Source: CAYMFD01 sp964389475
Lineage (GTDB): Bacteria; Bacteroidota; Bacteroidia; Chitinophagales; Saprospiraceae
Direction of reading: 5' to 3'
Assembly: GCA_964389475.1 (NCBI GenBank)
Contig: CAYMFD010000112.1
Location: 1-11,559 of the forward strand
DNA: 11,559 bases
Both the position numbers and the translations under genes were made by a program. This document shows, in pieces, positions 1-8,483 of the stretch. Under the pieces are notes generated by a model. That model did no database searches, was not told the origin of the DNA, and saw only the letters and a list, made by a program, of their open reading frames with translations. Each line of letters opens with the position of its first letter. Position 1 is the stretch's first letter.

Positions 1-144
1 AGGCTAGGTGTCAGTTCCCGTCTGAGAACCGAGCACCTTGCCCGTCCTTGCCCGAACCCCTTGCTTGTTCCAGCCCGAGCCCAGTGCACGTCCTCGACCA
101 ATTCTATTGTCGATCAACCAGCGCTGGCGCAGCCAGACCGTCTA

Positions 145-192
145 AGCGTGGCGTCTGCCCAGCGTCACGTCTGCCTAGCGTGGCGTGCACGA
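145..192. repeat. 16-bp direct repeat array inside copy A
   Basis: Three consecutive 16-base units begin with AGCGTGGCG, AGCGTCACG and AGCGTGGCG (145, 161 and 177). The same 9-mer recurs at 234-242. In copy C related 9-mers lie at 4002 (AGCGTAGTG), 4016 (AGCGTGGCG) and 4075 (AGCGTGACG). The unit number differs between copies, as in an array that gains and loses units. Such iterated short motifs may bind a protein, but nothing here proves it. Confidence 0.7.
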
Positions 193-204
193 GACTAGAA
201 GTCT

Positions 205-267
205 CGAGGACGTGTTACTGGGCTCGGGCGACCAGCGTGGCGAGGACGTGTTACTGGGCTCGGGCGA
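205..267. repeat. 36-bp tandem duplication of the repeat's right end
   Basis: The segment 205-240 is followed at 241-267 by an exact copy of its first 27 bases (CGAGGACGTGTTACTGGG onward). The 36-base period is a multiple of three, so the duplication keeps open the frame that leads into hsdR and would encode a repeated EDVLLGSG peptide if translated. Copy C has only one such right end, so the duplication is specific to copy A. Confidence 0.85.
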
Positions 268-310
268 GACAGCCACGACTACTCTGCGACTTAATTACGA
301 TCTTTGCCGT

Positions 311-3300
311 ATGACCTTTACCAGCGAATCACAATTTGAAGAAGCCCTGATTCAAGTCCTACTAAGCAAGAAAGGATGGTCTCATGGGGTGATCAAGAAC
401 CCTACAGAGCAAGACCTCCTCGATAACTGGGCCAGCATCCTCTTCGATAACAATAGAGGCATAGACCGCCTCAATGATACACCGCTGACCGATGGGGAGA
501 TGCAGCAGATCATAGAGCAGATCACCGAACTACGGACACCGCTACGGCTCAATGGATTTATCAATGGTAAGACCGTCTCCATAAAGCGAGACAACCCCGC
601 AGATGCCCTCCACTATGGTAAGGAGGTAAGCCTCAAGATATACGACCGGCACGAGATAGCCGCAGGCCAGAGCCGCTACCAGATCGTACAGCAGCCGAGG
701 TTTGCTACCAAGTCTAAGATCCTCAATGATCGACGAGGCGACCTCCTACTCCTGATCAATGGTATGCCGCTGATACACATAGAGCTAAAGAAGAGCGGTG
801 TACCCGTAAGCCAGGCTTACCATCAGATAGAAAACTATGCTCGGTCGGGAGTATTCACTGGGCTGTTTTCGCTAGTGCAGATATTCGTAGCTATGGAGCC
901 GAGCGAGACGGTCTACTTTGCCAATCCTGGGCCCGACGGTAGGTGGAATCCTGACTTCTACTTTCACTGGGCCGATTTTGACAATGAGCCGATCAATGAC
1001 TGGCGACAGATAGCCGAGGGCCTCCTCTCTATACCCATGGCTCACCAGCTCATCGGCTTCTACACCGTGCCAGATACGAGCGACGGTATACTCAAGGTGA
1101 TGCGGAGCTACCAGTACCATGCTGCCCGAGCCATATCGCTCAAGGTACACCGCACAGACTGGAAGAGTCCTCATGCACTGGGCGGGTATATATGGCATAC
1201 TACGGGCTCGGGTAAGACCATGACCAGCTTCAAGTCAGCCCAGCTCATAGCCAACTCCCAGGACGCTGATAAGGTCGTCTTCCTCATGGATCGTATAGAG
1301 CTCGGCACTCAGTCGCTCAAGCAGTATAGGGCCTTCTCCGAGGACAACGAAGAGATACAGGCCACCGAAAATACAGGGGTGCTCGTGACAAAGCTCAAGA
1401 GCAAAGACCCTAAGCATACGCTGATCGTCACGTCTATACAGAAGATGAGTAATATCAAGGACGAGGACGAAGGCCTCCAAAGTCGCGATATAGAACTTAT
1501 TAATGACAAGCGGATCGTATTCATCGTGGACGAGGCTCACCGATCTACATTCGGCGATATGCTGATTGATATTAAGCAGACATTTACCTCGGCGATCTTC
1601 TTCGGATTCACAGGTACACCTGTGCTAGATGAAAATCAGAAAAAGATGAATACCACCTCTACCATATTTGGTGATGAGCTACACCGGTATAGTATAGCGG
1701 ACGGTATCAGAGATAAGAATGTATTGGGTTTTGATCCGTATAAGGTCATCTACAATGATCGCGCGGTACGTACAGCTGTCGCATTGGCTGAAAGTCGATC
1801 TATAACGGTAGAGGAGGCCCTAGCTGACCCAGCAAAGGCTGAGGTATTTAACCGTTTTATGAATGAGGTCAGTATGGTAGGCAGCAGAGATGCTGCTGGC
1901 AGATATACCAAGGGTATAGAAGACTACCTGCCGAAGTCGCAGTATGAGCAAGAAGTACATCAGCGATTAGTAGTAGAGCATATACTCAAGGGCTGGGTTG
2001 TGTCTAGTCAGAATTATAAGTTTCATGCTTTATTTGCGACCAGTAGTATCCCAGAGGCGATCGAGTATTACCGATGGTTCAAAGCCAGCAATCCTGATCT
2101 GAAAGTTACCGCCCTCTTTGACCCTACTATAGAAAATAATGAGAGAGCAGCTGTCAAAGAGGCGGCTCTAGTAGAGATACTCACGGACTACAATGAGCGG
2201 TATAGGCACGACTTTACGCTAGCGACCCATGCGAGGTACAAGAAGGACGTCGCCAACAGACTCGCCCATAAGGAGGCCTACCGTATGATAGAGCGGACTC
2301 CCGAAAAGCAGCTCGATCTCCTTATCGTCGTAGATCAGATGCTCACAGGTTTTGACTCTAAGTGGATTAATACCCTCTACCTAGACAAGGTGCTCAAGTA
2401 TGAGAATATCATACAGGCATTCTCTCGGACCAACCGCTTATTTAGCAAGCACGAAAAGCCGTTCGGAACCATCCGTTACTATCGCTATCCACATACTATG
2501 GAGCAATATATAGAGCAGGCAGTCAAGCTCTACTCTGGCGATAAGCCAGTCGACCTATTCGTTGATCGGCTATATGACAATCTTACTTCGATCAATCATG
2601 CCTACATCGAGATCCAAAGTCTTTTTGCCCGTGAGGGGATAGCTGACTTTGCGAGATTGCCAGATAGTCATGCGGTTCGGAGACGATTTGCCAAGCTATT
2701 TAGTGGCCTCAATAGGGCTCTAGAAGCGGCGACGATACAGGGCTTTCGCTGGGATAAGCTGACTTATACATTTGACGATAGGCCGGATCAGCAAGAGACC
2801 TGCATGGTAGTGGATGAGCAGACGTATCTGATCCTGGCACTACGATACAAAGAACTATTTGCTGGTGGCGGTGGCGGTGGCGGTGCTGGAGGTGGTATAC
2901 CATATGACCTAGAGAGACACCTCACGGAGATAGATACAGGCAAGATAGATACCGACTACATGAACTCTCGGTTTGACAAATACCTGCGGATCATAAAAGG
3001 CAGCGACCAAGACGAAGCCGAGATACAGGCAGTACTAGACGAACTCCACAAGTCCTTTGCTACGCTGACACAAGAAGATCAGAAGTATGCGACCATCTTT
3101 CTACACGATGTACAGAGCGGCACTGTACAGGTTGAAGCTGACAGATCATTTAGAGACTATATCACACAGTACTCTTACGACGCTAAGCAAGACCAGATAC
3201 ACAAGCTCGCACAGGCCCTAGGTCTCGATCAAGAAAAGCTGTCAGAGATGATGATCATGGATATCACAGAGAAAAACATCAATGACTACGGCAGACTGGA

Positions 3301-3550
3301 TGAGCTAAAGGATACCGTCGATAAGTCGAAGGCCAAGGCATATTTTGAAAAGAAGGAAGGACAATCAGTCGGAGCATTTACAGTTAATATGAAAGTCGCA
3401 GAGCTGCTCCGGCGGTTTATCATGGAGGGAGGATTTGATATCGAGGAGCCTATTGATGGTGTTAGCTTAAGTCTACAGAATGACAAGGTGACGAAGAAGT
3501 ATACCACGTCTGAGGACGAGATAGGCAGTATAGCAGCTGAGCCAGAATGA
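311..3550 (+). CDS. hsdR: Type I restriction endonuclease R subunit (HsdR, EcoR124I-like)
   Basis: Motor and nuclease subunit of a type I restriction-modification enzyme: it translocates unmodified DNA using ATP and cuts it when acting with HsdM and HsdS in the cytoplasm. The 1079-residue length is near that of EcoR124I HsdR. The N-terminal PD-(D/E)xK nuclease shows D144, E158 and K160 in GDLLLL...ELKK. The helicase part shows Walker A GSGKT (299-303), DEAH (407-410), TGTP (434-437), motif V TGFD (679-682) and motif VI QAFSRTNR (702-709). A helical EcoR124-type C-terminal region follows a glycine-rich run (852-862). I chose ATG 311 because MTFTSESQFEEAL begins like family members; the frame stays open to ATG 185, but that 42-residue extension is repeat DNA. 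No Shine-Dalgarno is seen. No hsdM or hsdS lies in the window; they may be upstream. The gene appears intact and is bounded by repeat copies A and B. Confidence 0.96.
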   Translation: MTFTSESQFEEALIQVLLSKKGWSHGVIKNPTEQDLLDNWASILFDNNRGIDRLNDTPLTDGEMQQIIEQITELRTPLRLNGFINGKTVSIKRDNPADALHYGKEVSLKIYDRHEIAAGQSRYQIVQQPRFATKSKILNDRRGDLLLLINGMPLIHIELKKSGVPVSQAYHQIENYARSGVFTGLFSLVQIFVAMEPSETVYFANPGPDGRWNPDFYFHWADFDNEPINDWRQIAEGLLSIPMAHQLIGFYTVPDTSDGILKVMRSYQYHAARAISLKVHRTDWKSPHALGGYIWHTTGSGKTMTSFKSAQLIANSQDADKVVFLMDRIELGTQSLKQYRAFSEDNEEIQATENTGVLVTKLKSKDPKHTLIVTSIQKMSNIKDEDEGLQSRDIELINDKRIVFIVDEAHRSTFGDMLIDIKQTFTSAIFFGFTGTPVLDENQKKMNTTSTIFGDELHRYSIADGIRDKNVLGFDPYKVIYNDRAVRTAVALAESRSITVEEALADPAKAEVFNRFMNEVSMVGSRDAAGRYTKGIEDYLPKSQYEQEVHQRLVVEHILKGWVVSSQNYKFHALFATSSIPEAIEYYRWFKASNPDLKVTALFDPTIENNERAAVKEAALVEILTDYNERYRHDFTLATHARYKKDVANRLAHKEAYRMIERTPEKQLDLLIVVDQMLTGFDSKWINTLYLDKVLKYENIIQAFSRTNRLFSKHEKPFGTIRYYRYPHTMEQYIEQAVKLYSGDKPVDLFVDRLYDNLTSINHAYIEIQSLFAREGIADFARLPDSHAVRRRFAKLFSGLNRALEAATIQGFRWDKLTYTFDDRPDQQETCMVVDEQTYLILALRYKELFAGGGGGGGAGGGIPYDLERHLTEIDTGKIDTDYMNSRFDKYLRIIKGSDQDEAEIQAVLDELHKSFATLTQEDQKYATIFLHDVQSGTVQVEADRSFRDYITQYSYDAKQDQIHKLAQALGLDQEKLSEMMIMDITEKNINDYGRLDELKDTVDKSKAKAYFEKKEGQSVGAFTVNMKVAELLRRFIMEGGFDIEEPIDGVSLSLQNDKVTKKYTTSEDEIGSIAAEPE

Positions 3551-3564
3551 ATCTCATGACCTCC

Positions 3565-3642
3565 CAGCCCGAGCCCAGTGCACGTTCCCGACCAATACTA
3601 TTGTCGATCAACCAGCACTGGCGCAGCCAGATCATCCAAAGC
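3565..3642. repeat. Dispersed repeat copy B, truncated to the left half
   Basis: This copy starts 15 bases after the hsdR stop. It carries the left end, the CTATTGTCGATCAACCAG core and GGCGCAGCCAGA, then loses similarity near 3642. It lacks the 16-base units, the inner hairpin and the right inverted end found in copies A and C. The small gene begins 9 to 15 bases beyond the break, so the truncation may mark a deletion or insertion junction that brought that gene in. Confidence 0.75.
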
Positions 3643-3657
3643 TAACCGCACGTGCAA

Positions 3658-3915
3658 ATGATAGGCGTGAAAATAGCATACTACAAAAAAGAAGATTGGA
3701 GTCAACTGCTTCTAGTCAGTGATGATAGAGAAAGCATGCATGATTCTTGGAATGAGTGGCATCTATCATATAGTAAAGCAAAGAGGGAATTTACTGCAAA
3801 AGGCTTCCAAGTTATAGACGTAGAAGTAGACTTAGATGAACTAGTACGTATTTGTAGATCAAAAGGATTGAAAAATACTGGAAAAACGCGTTCTCAATTT
3901 GTACAAGAAAGATGA
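3658..3915 (+). CDS. Small uncharacterised protein, 85 aa, AT-rich
   Basis: I do not recognise a characterised family. The product begins MIGVKIAYYKKEDW and is charged and soluble, with no signal peptide or membrane span. It has two aromatic clusters (YYKKEDW; DSWNEWH), a central helix-like stretch rich in Lys and Glu, a strand-like VIDVEVDLDELVRIC, and a basic end GKTRSQFVQER. The pattern looks like a compact folded domain and resembles small hypothetical proteins I recall from Bacteroidota and cyanobacteria, but this is memory, not a search. ATG 3658 is chosen; GTG 3652 in the same frame would add two residues. Base composition is clearly more AT-rich (roughly 37% GC in its first 60 bases) than hsdR or the repeats, suggesting separate acquisition. 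It lies between repeat copies B and C, in the same orientation as hsdR. Confidence 0.7.
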   Translation: MIGVKIAYYKKEDWSQLLLVSDDRESMHDSWNEWHLSYSKAKREFTAKGFQVIDVEVDLDELVRICRSKGLKNTGKTRSQFVQER

Positions 3916-3927
3916 TGAGTCTTGTCT

Positions 3928-4085
3928 CAGCCCGAGCCCAGTGCACGTCCTCGACCAATTCTATTGTCGATCAACCAGCCCTGGCGCAGCCAGATCATCC
4001 AAGCGTAGTGTGCCCAGCGTGGCGTGCACGAGACCGGAAGTCTCGAGAACGTGTTACTTGGCTCGGGCCAGACCAGCGTGACGTG
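3928..4085. repeat. Dispersed repeat copy C, full length, between convergent genes
   Basis: Complete copy with the left end at 3931-3954 and the inverted right end at 4043-4067, separated by the conserved core, two AGCGT units and an inner hairpin (CGAGAC...GTCTCG, 4029-4045). Similarity to copy A continues past the right end (ACCAGCGTG, 4072-4080). It fills most of the 199 bases between the small + strand gene and the - strand peptidase gene, which converge. Its hairpin potential could end transcription from both sides, though no U-run typical of an intrinsic terminator is present. Confidence 0.8.
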
Positions 4086-4114
4086 TACCATTCGAGACAT
4101 CTGCTCTTAAAATA

Positions 4115-5326
4115 TCACCCCGCCCCAAACGGATCCTCAATACTATGCATAGGCTGGGTAAACCACCGTGGGCCATCCTCCGTCATGTAGACGTGGTCCT
4201 CTAGGCGGATGCCAAACTGGTCGGGGATACAGATCATCGGCTCTATACTGAAGCACATCCCCGGTACCAGTACGGTCTCGTCACCTCGCACGATGTAGGG
4301 CCACTCGTGTATGTCGAGCCCTATGCCATGGCCCGTACGGTGGGGTAGGCCAGGTAGGGTATAGTCAGGGCCGAGGCCATTTGCTACGAGGGTCGTCCTA
4401 GCGGCATCGTCTACCCTGCTGCAAGTATGGCCTAGCTGCGCTGCGGAGAATGCGGCCAGCTGAGTTTGGTTCTCGATGTTCCAGATACGGCGCTGCTCCT
4501 TGCTGATGTAGCCATAGACATAGGTGCGGGTGATGTCAGATATGTAGTCGTGTAGTAAGCAGCCCGTATCGATGAGGACGACCTCACCATCCGCTAGGGC
4601 CTTGGGGGTCTTGACCCCATGCGGAAAGGAGGAGTCTACCCCGAACAACACGATGCAGAAGTAAGATCCCGTGGTGATGCCATACCGCTTATGCGCTTCG
4701 TGGATAAAGTCGACCACCTCCTCACTGGTGATGCCTACTCGTAGTATGCGTGCTGCCGCCTTCTGTACCTCAAGGGTGATATCCATAGCGTGCTGGATGA
4801 TGGCTATTTCGGCAGCGGACTTGATCATGCGGCAGCCTGCGGTGATAGCCTTGGCATCGGTGATATGCAGGTCTGACTTGATGATGGCTAGGCCATTACT
4901 GACGAAGAAAGGAGTCGCCTCGTCCATCGCCAAGAGACTGGAGGCACCGCAGTCGGCGACGACCTGATCCACAACCCTCTGGTAGGGGCTCTCATGCTCC
5001 TCCCAGCATAGGATGTCGCCAGCTATCTGCATAAAGTCTAGGATGGTCCCCTCCTCGAACTTGGGGGCGATGTAGCGTAACGTACCATCCGCGTATAGCA
5101 GGGCTCCCACCATCCGCTCACTACTCCGCCACCGCAATCCTGTGAAGTAGTACAGATTAGTACCGGCATGGAGGTAGATCACATCGATGTTGTGGGCAGT
5201 CATCATCTGACAGGCCTTGGCCATGCGCTGTCGATACTCGCCTACCTGGATGGGCTCCACAAGGTGGGCGGCGGGCTGTATGTTGGCTAGCTCTTGGGCT
5301 GCGGTTGATCCTCCTATTCCTATCAT
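4115..5326 (-). CDS. M24 family metallopeptidase (Xaa-Pro dipeptidase/aminopeptidase type)
   Basis: Probable dinuclear-metal peptidase cleaving Xaa-Pro or Xaa-hydroxyproline bonds. The 403 residues comprise a creatinase-like N-terminal domain (about 25-165) and a pita-bread catalytic domain (about 170-390). All five metal ligands are present: D253 (LIDTG), D264 (SDITRT), H333 (HRTGHGIG), E362 (SIEPM) and E376 (RLEDHVY). H236 (PHG) and H340 (DIHE) fit the usual substrate-site histidines. It is last in the hydroxyproline operon, 12 bases after the regulator gene, which suggests it releases hydroxyproline from short peptides. The N-terminus (MIGIGGSTAAQ) resembles the tail of a signal peptide seen, as I recall, in homologues, but an in-frame TAA 15 bases upstream rules out a longer leader, so the protein is probably cytoplasmic. 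Substrate preference is inferred from context. Confidence 0.9.
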   Translation of the reverse strand: MIGIGGSTAAQELANIQPAAHLVEPIQVGEYRQRMAKACQMMTAHNIDVIYLHAGTNLYYFTGLRWRSSERMVGALLYADGTLRYIAPKFEEGTILDFMQIAGDILCWEEHESPYQRVVDQVVADCGASSLLAMDEATPFFVSNGLAIIKSDLHITDAKAITAGCRMIKSAAEIAIIQHAMDITLEVQKAAARILRVGITSEEVVDFIHEAHKRYGITTGSYFCIVLFGVDSSFPHGVKTPKALADGEVVLIDTGCLLHDYISDITRTYVYGYISKEQRRIWNIENQTQLAAFSAAQLGHTCSRVDDAARTTLVANGLGPDYTLPGLPHRTGHGIGLDIHEWPYIVRGDETVLVPGMCFSIEPMICIPDQFGIRLEDHVYMTEDGPRWFTQPMHSIEDPFGAG

Positions 5327-5338
5327 CGTTTTGGGTTT

Positions 5339-6190
5339 TTATCTGTTGTGCTTCTTGCGGTATGCCTTGGGAGACAGGCCTTTCACTTTCTTAAATATCC
5401 GATTAAAATTAGACACGTTATTAAATCCAACTTCATAGCAGATACTTGCGATGTTGTCTTTCTTCTCCAGTAGGAGGGTGCAGGCGTTTTCTACCCGTAC
5501 CTCATTGAGGAACTGGACGTATGACTTGCTAGTATGCATCTTAAAGTATCGGCTAAACTGCGACTTGCTGAGGTTGGCTTTCTGAGCTGCTTCCTCGATA
5601 TGTATTTTCTGATCGATGTGGTTAAACGTAAATGCCAGTATCTCATTGAGCCTATTACCGACCGTGTCATCGAGGGAGAGGTTGTAGAGCTCGCTGTTGA
5701 TGTAGGTATAGCTGGACTGCTCGATAGACCTTAAGATGTCTAGTAGGGCGATGACTAGGTCTTCGTCGCGTAGGCTGATAGCGGTGGCTATCTTCTCACT
5801 CAGTAGAGCATCCGTGAGTGCGATACCTCTGGTGGCATTGTCTAGGAGGCGAGATATCTTTCTCATCTCCGTGATCTGGAACAGACCGCCGCCGAAGGTC
5901 TCCTTGTCAAAGAAGAGGGAGTGGCTCAGTACACCCGGTGAGTCGTCCGAATAGTAGGCGGCGCCATTCTTAAAGAGGTGGGGTATCTGGGCACCGAATA
6001 CGATGATGTCGCCGGGTCCGAATGCATGCATATTGTTGCCACCGTAGACAATGCCGGTACCTCGTACGATGGCCGTTACCTGCACTTCTTGATGGTAGTG
6101 TAGCTTGTCGTAGAAGTGTGGCCCTTGGTCTATCTGGACCTTGATGGAGTGCTGGTCTTCCTTTGATATTTTGAATGGTATGGCCTTCAC
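5339..6190 (-). CDS. AraC family transcriptional regulator with N-terminal cupin
   Basis: Likely ligand-sensing regulator of the surrounding hydroxyproline operon. The 283 residues carry an N-terminal cupin-like sensor (about 15-95; LHYHQEVQV with H31 and H33, then a GPGDIIVF turn) and a C-terminal AraC DNA-binding domain with two helix-turn-helix units (about 197-218 and 246-267). The second ends in the signature GFNNVSNFNRIFKKVKGLSP. The start is GTG at 6190, five bases after the dehydrogenase stop, and the gene ends 12 bases before the peptidase start, so it is co-transcribed and can give feedback on its own level. The ligand (hydroxyproline, its D-epimer or a pyrroline product) is not readable from the sequence. 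Confidence 0.92.
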   Translation of the reverse strand: MKAIPFKISKEDQHSIKVQIDQGPHFYDKLHYHQEVQVTAIVRGTGIVYGGNNMHAFGPGDIIVFGAQIPHLFKNGAAYYSDDSPGVLSHSLFFDKETFGGGLFQITEMRKISRLLDNATRGIALTDALLSEKIATAISLRDEDLVIALLDILRSIEQSSYTYINSELYNLSLDDTVGNRLNEILAFTFNHIDQKIHIEEAAQKANLSKSQFSRYFKMHTSKSYVQFLNEVRVENACTLLLEKKDNIASICYEVGFNNVSNFNRIFKKVKGLSPKAYRKKHNR

Positions 6191-6195
6191 CTCGT

Positions 6196-7443
6196 CTAGC
6201 GTTCGATGGCGAATAGCGAGAGGTCTAGGCTGGTGTCTTGGTCATTGACGATCTGGCTTACGAGCTTGCCCGTAGCAGGGCCCATGCTCATGCCCATCAT
6301 GCCGTGGCCAGTCGCTACGATCAGATTGGTCAATGCCTTCGTCCTGCCTATGTAGGGCATGCCGTCGGCGCTACACGGCCTGTAGCCTACCCATATGTTT
6401 TCTAGATCCGATGGGCTTACTTGCAGTTGTGGGTAGTACTTAGGCAGGCTATTGATGATGCCTTCGAGACGCTTCTTATTGACCGTAGAGGAAAGCCCGC
6501 CCAGCTCTAGGGTGCCACCTATGCGTAGGTCATCACCCATAGGCGTCACAGCGACCTTGGACTCTGTCAATATGGTGGGGATACGAGGCCTTGTCGTGGC
6601 ATTTTTGATGGTAAAGCTGTAGCCCTTGCCATCCTGCAGGTGGATGTTGACGCCTAGCTTTTTGAGGAGTAGGGCCGTCCATGACCCGCCTGAGAGCACG
6701 ACTTGATCGACGGTGACGGACGTACGGTCAGATAGCGTGAGCTTACTGATCTGTCCGCCCGTGTAATCCATATCTACGACCTCGGTACCAGTCATGAAAG
6801 TAGCGCCGCGTGCCTGTAGTTGCCGCTGCAGTTGGTGGATAAATCGGTTGGGGTAGAGGTGGGCATCTCCCTCGAAATATACGCCACCCCTGACGTCGAG
6901 GGCGATATCTGGCTCTAGGGCCTCTAGCGCTGTCGCTGATAAGACCTCGGCAGAGATGTTGAGCTGATTGGCTTTATGGGCCATCTCTGCTTCTTCTTCC
7001 TCTTGGTGCTTCGTTTTGTAAAGCATCAAAAGCCCTTTCTCCTCAAAGCAAAATGAAAAATCGTCCTCTTGAGAAAATGCCTTGTATAGCTGCTTACTCC
7101 ATTCGTTAAAGTCATAGAGGACGGGCATACATCGCTGGACATGAGTGGCATTGCAGCTCCGATAAAATCGCCATAACCACCCCAAGAGGTCTGCATTGAG
7201 GCGAGGTTTGATATAGAAAGGGCTCCTACTGTCAAACATCCACTTGATACCCTGGGAGATGACACCAGGAGCCGCCATCGGTACGAAGTGGCTGGGGACG
7301 ATCATACCTGCATTGCCATGCGAGGTGCCATCACTCAAGTCGCCCTTGTCGATGATCGTCACCTCTTGACCATCCTCAAGGAGGTACCATGCCGAGGTGA
7401 GCCCTATGATGCCACCGCCTATGATATGTATGTGTTTTTTCAC
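6196..7443 (-). CDS. hypO: FAD-dependent D-hydroxyproline dehydrogenase (DadA/DAO family)
   Basis: Expected to oxidise cis-4-hydroxy-D-proline to 1-pyrroline-4-hydroxy-2-carboxylate, passing electrons from FAD to the respiratory chain or oxygen. The 415-residue protein opens with a Rossmann FAD motif GGGIIG (9-14) and acidic D32 at the end of the second strand, then SHGNAGMIVPSHF typical of DadA-like enzymes. The C-terminal FAD-binding part contains GYRPCSADGMPYIG (353-366) and ATGHGMMGMSMGPATG (377-392). The start is GTG 7443 (encoding MKKHIHIIGGG), 16 bases after the epimerase stop. By sequence alone it could be a D-amino acid dehydrogenase of other specificity; the epimerase and deaminase neighbours make D-hydroxyproline the best substrate. 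It is a single-chain enzyme, unlike the multi-subunit LhpBEF type of pseudomonads. Confidence 0.87.
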   Translation of the reverse strand: MKKHIHIIGGGIIGLTSAWYLLEDGQEVTIIDKGDLSDGTSHGNAGMIVPSHFVPMAAPGVISQGIKWMFDSRSPFYIKPRLNADLLGWLWRFYRSCNATHVQRCMPVLYDFNEWSKQLYKAFSQEDDFSFCFEEKGLLMLYKTKHQEEEEAEMAHKANQLNISAEVLSATALEALEPDIALDVRGGVYFEGDAHLYPNRFIHQLQRQLQARGATFMTGTEVVDMDYTGGQISKLTLSDRTSVTVDQVVLSGGSWTALLLKKLGVNIHLQDGKGYSFTIKNATTRPRIPTILTESKVAVTPMGDDLRIGGTLELGGLSSTVNKKRLEGIINSLPKYYPQLQVSPSDLENIWVGYRPCSADGMPYIGRTKALTNLIVATGHGMMGMSMGPATGKLVSQIVNDQDTSLDLSLFAIER

Positions 7444-7459
7444 GATATCCCGGTGTTAC

Positions 7460-8461
7460 TCATATGACCTGAAAACCAAAAGCATAGGGATCCTCTGCAT
7501 CGTCGATAATGATCGTATTGTGTCCAGTAGTCACGGCCCAGCCCTCTATACTGGGTATGATGGCGTCGTAGTCACCCACACGAGTCAGGCCTTCTACCTT
7601 GCCGGTAAATGTAGATCCGATGAAACTTTCGTGGACGTAGTTATCTCCTTCTTTAAGTTGACCCTTGGCGTATAGCTGGGCCATGCGGGCGGAGGTGCCG
7701 GTACCACATGGAGAGCGATCTATGGCCTTGTCCCCGTAGAAGACGGCATTCCTACCATCTGCATTAGCTGACAGCGTATCGCCCGTCCAGAGTAGGTGGC
7801 TCAGCCCCTTTATGTTCTTGTCTAGTGGATGTACGAAGTCATAAGCCGCATTGAGCCTATCGCGGATCACAGGAGACCACGCGATGAGCTGAGCGGCGGT
7901 ATAGTCTTGTATGCCACTGAAGTTGTCTTGCGGCTCGACGATAGCGTAGAAGTTGCCGCCGTACGATACATCGACAGTCAGCGTGCCTAGGTCCGGGCAG
8001 TCGACGGTGAGTTTTTCCCTGTAGAGGAAGGATGGAATATTCGTCAGGCGAACGGACTTGATCCTGCCATTGTCCTCGGTATAGGTCACATGGACGAGGC
8101 CTGCCGGCGTCTCCAGCCGCAAGGCTCCAGCGACCTTGGGCACGACCAGTCCCTCTTGTAGCATCATCGTTACCGTACCTATCGTACCATGACCGCACAT
8201 CGGCAGGCAGCCGCTCGTCTCGATAAAGAGTACGCCGATGTCATTGGCGGGATCACTCGGCGGATAGAGTATGCTGCCAGACATCATGTCGTGACCTCTG
8301 GGCTCAAACATAAGACCCTTGCGGATCCAGTCATATTCTCGTACGAAGTGGAGCCGCTTCTGCATCATCGTATCACCGACGAGGTTTGGCCCTCCGCCAG
8401 CTACCAGCCGTACGGGGTTGCCACAGGTATGCCCATCTACACAAAAAAATGTCTTTCTCAA
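7460..8461 (-). CDS. hypRE: 4-hydroxyproline 2-epimerase (proline racemase family)
   Basis: Interconverts trans-4-hydroxy-L-proline and cis-4-hydroxy-D-proline without cofactor, using two cysteines as acid and base. Both are present: C89 in MCGHGTIG and C252 in DRSPCGTGTSA, the latter excluding the trans-3-hydroxy-L-proline dehydratase subgroup, which has Thr there. The N-terminus RKTFFCVDGHTCGNPVRLV is the classic opening of the family. The open frame extends to ATG 8581, but that would overlap the upstream dehydrogenase gene by 98 bases and add 40 unrelated residues. The best start is TTG 8461, 22 bases after the dehydrogenase stop, giving 333 residues, the normal family length. Proline racemase is the main alternative; the operon strongly favours the hydroxyproline enzyme. 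Confidence 0.93.
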   Translation of the reverse strand: MRKTFFCVDGHTCGNPVRLVAGGGPNLVGDTMMQKRLHFVREYDWIRKGLMFEPRGHDMMSGSILYPPSDPANDIGVLFIETSGCLPMCGHGTIGTVTMMLQEGLVVPKVAGALRLETPAGLVHVTYTEDNGRIKSVRLTNIPSFLYREKLTVDCPDLGTLTVDVSYGGNFYAIVEPQDNFSGIQDYTAAQLIAWSPVIRDRLNAAYDFVHPLDKNIKGLSHLLWTGDTLSANADGRNAVFYGDKAIDRSPCGTGTSARMAQLYAKGQLKEGDNYVHESFIGSTFTGKVEGLTRVGDYDAIIPSIEGWAVTTGHNTIIIDDAEDPYAFGFQVI

Positions 8462-8483
8462 TGGCGTGTCTTCTAGGTGGTGA

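Larger units (their letters stand above)
71..267. repeat. Dispersed repeat copy A with inverted ends, upstream of hsdR
   Basis: First of three related copies in the window. Its first 67 bases match copy C with one difference and copy B with four. The left end (CCCGAGCCCAGT then CACGTCCTCGA, 74-97) is the reverse complement of the right end (204-228), apart from G against AA in the middle, so the copy could fold into a long hairpin or be a MITE-like unit with terminal inverted repeats. Inside are a perfect palindrome CCAGCGCTGG (118-127), a 16-base tandem array (145-192), and a hairpin CGAGACT-AGA-AGTCTCG (190-206). The right end is duplicated in tandem (205-267). No target-site duplication or transposase is visible. 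It is probably a non-coding intergenic repeat family; the mobile-element reading is inference. Confidence 0.8.
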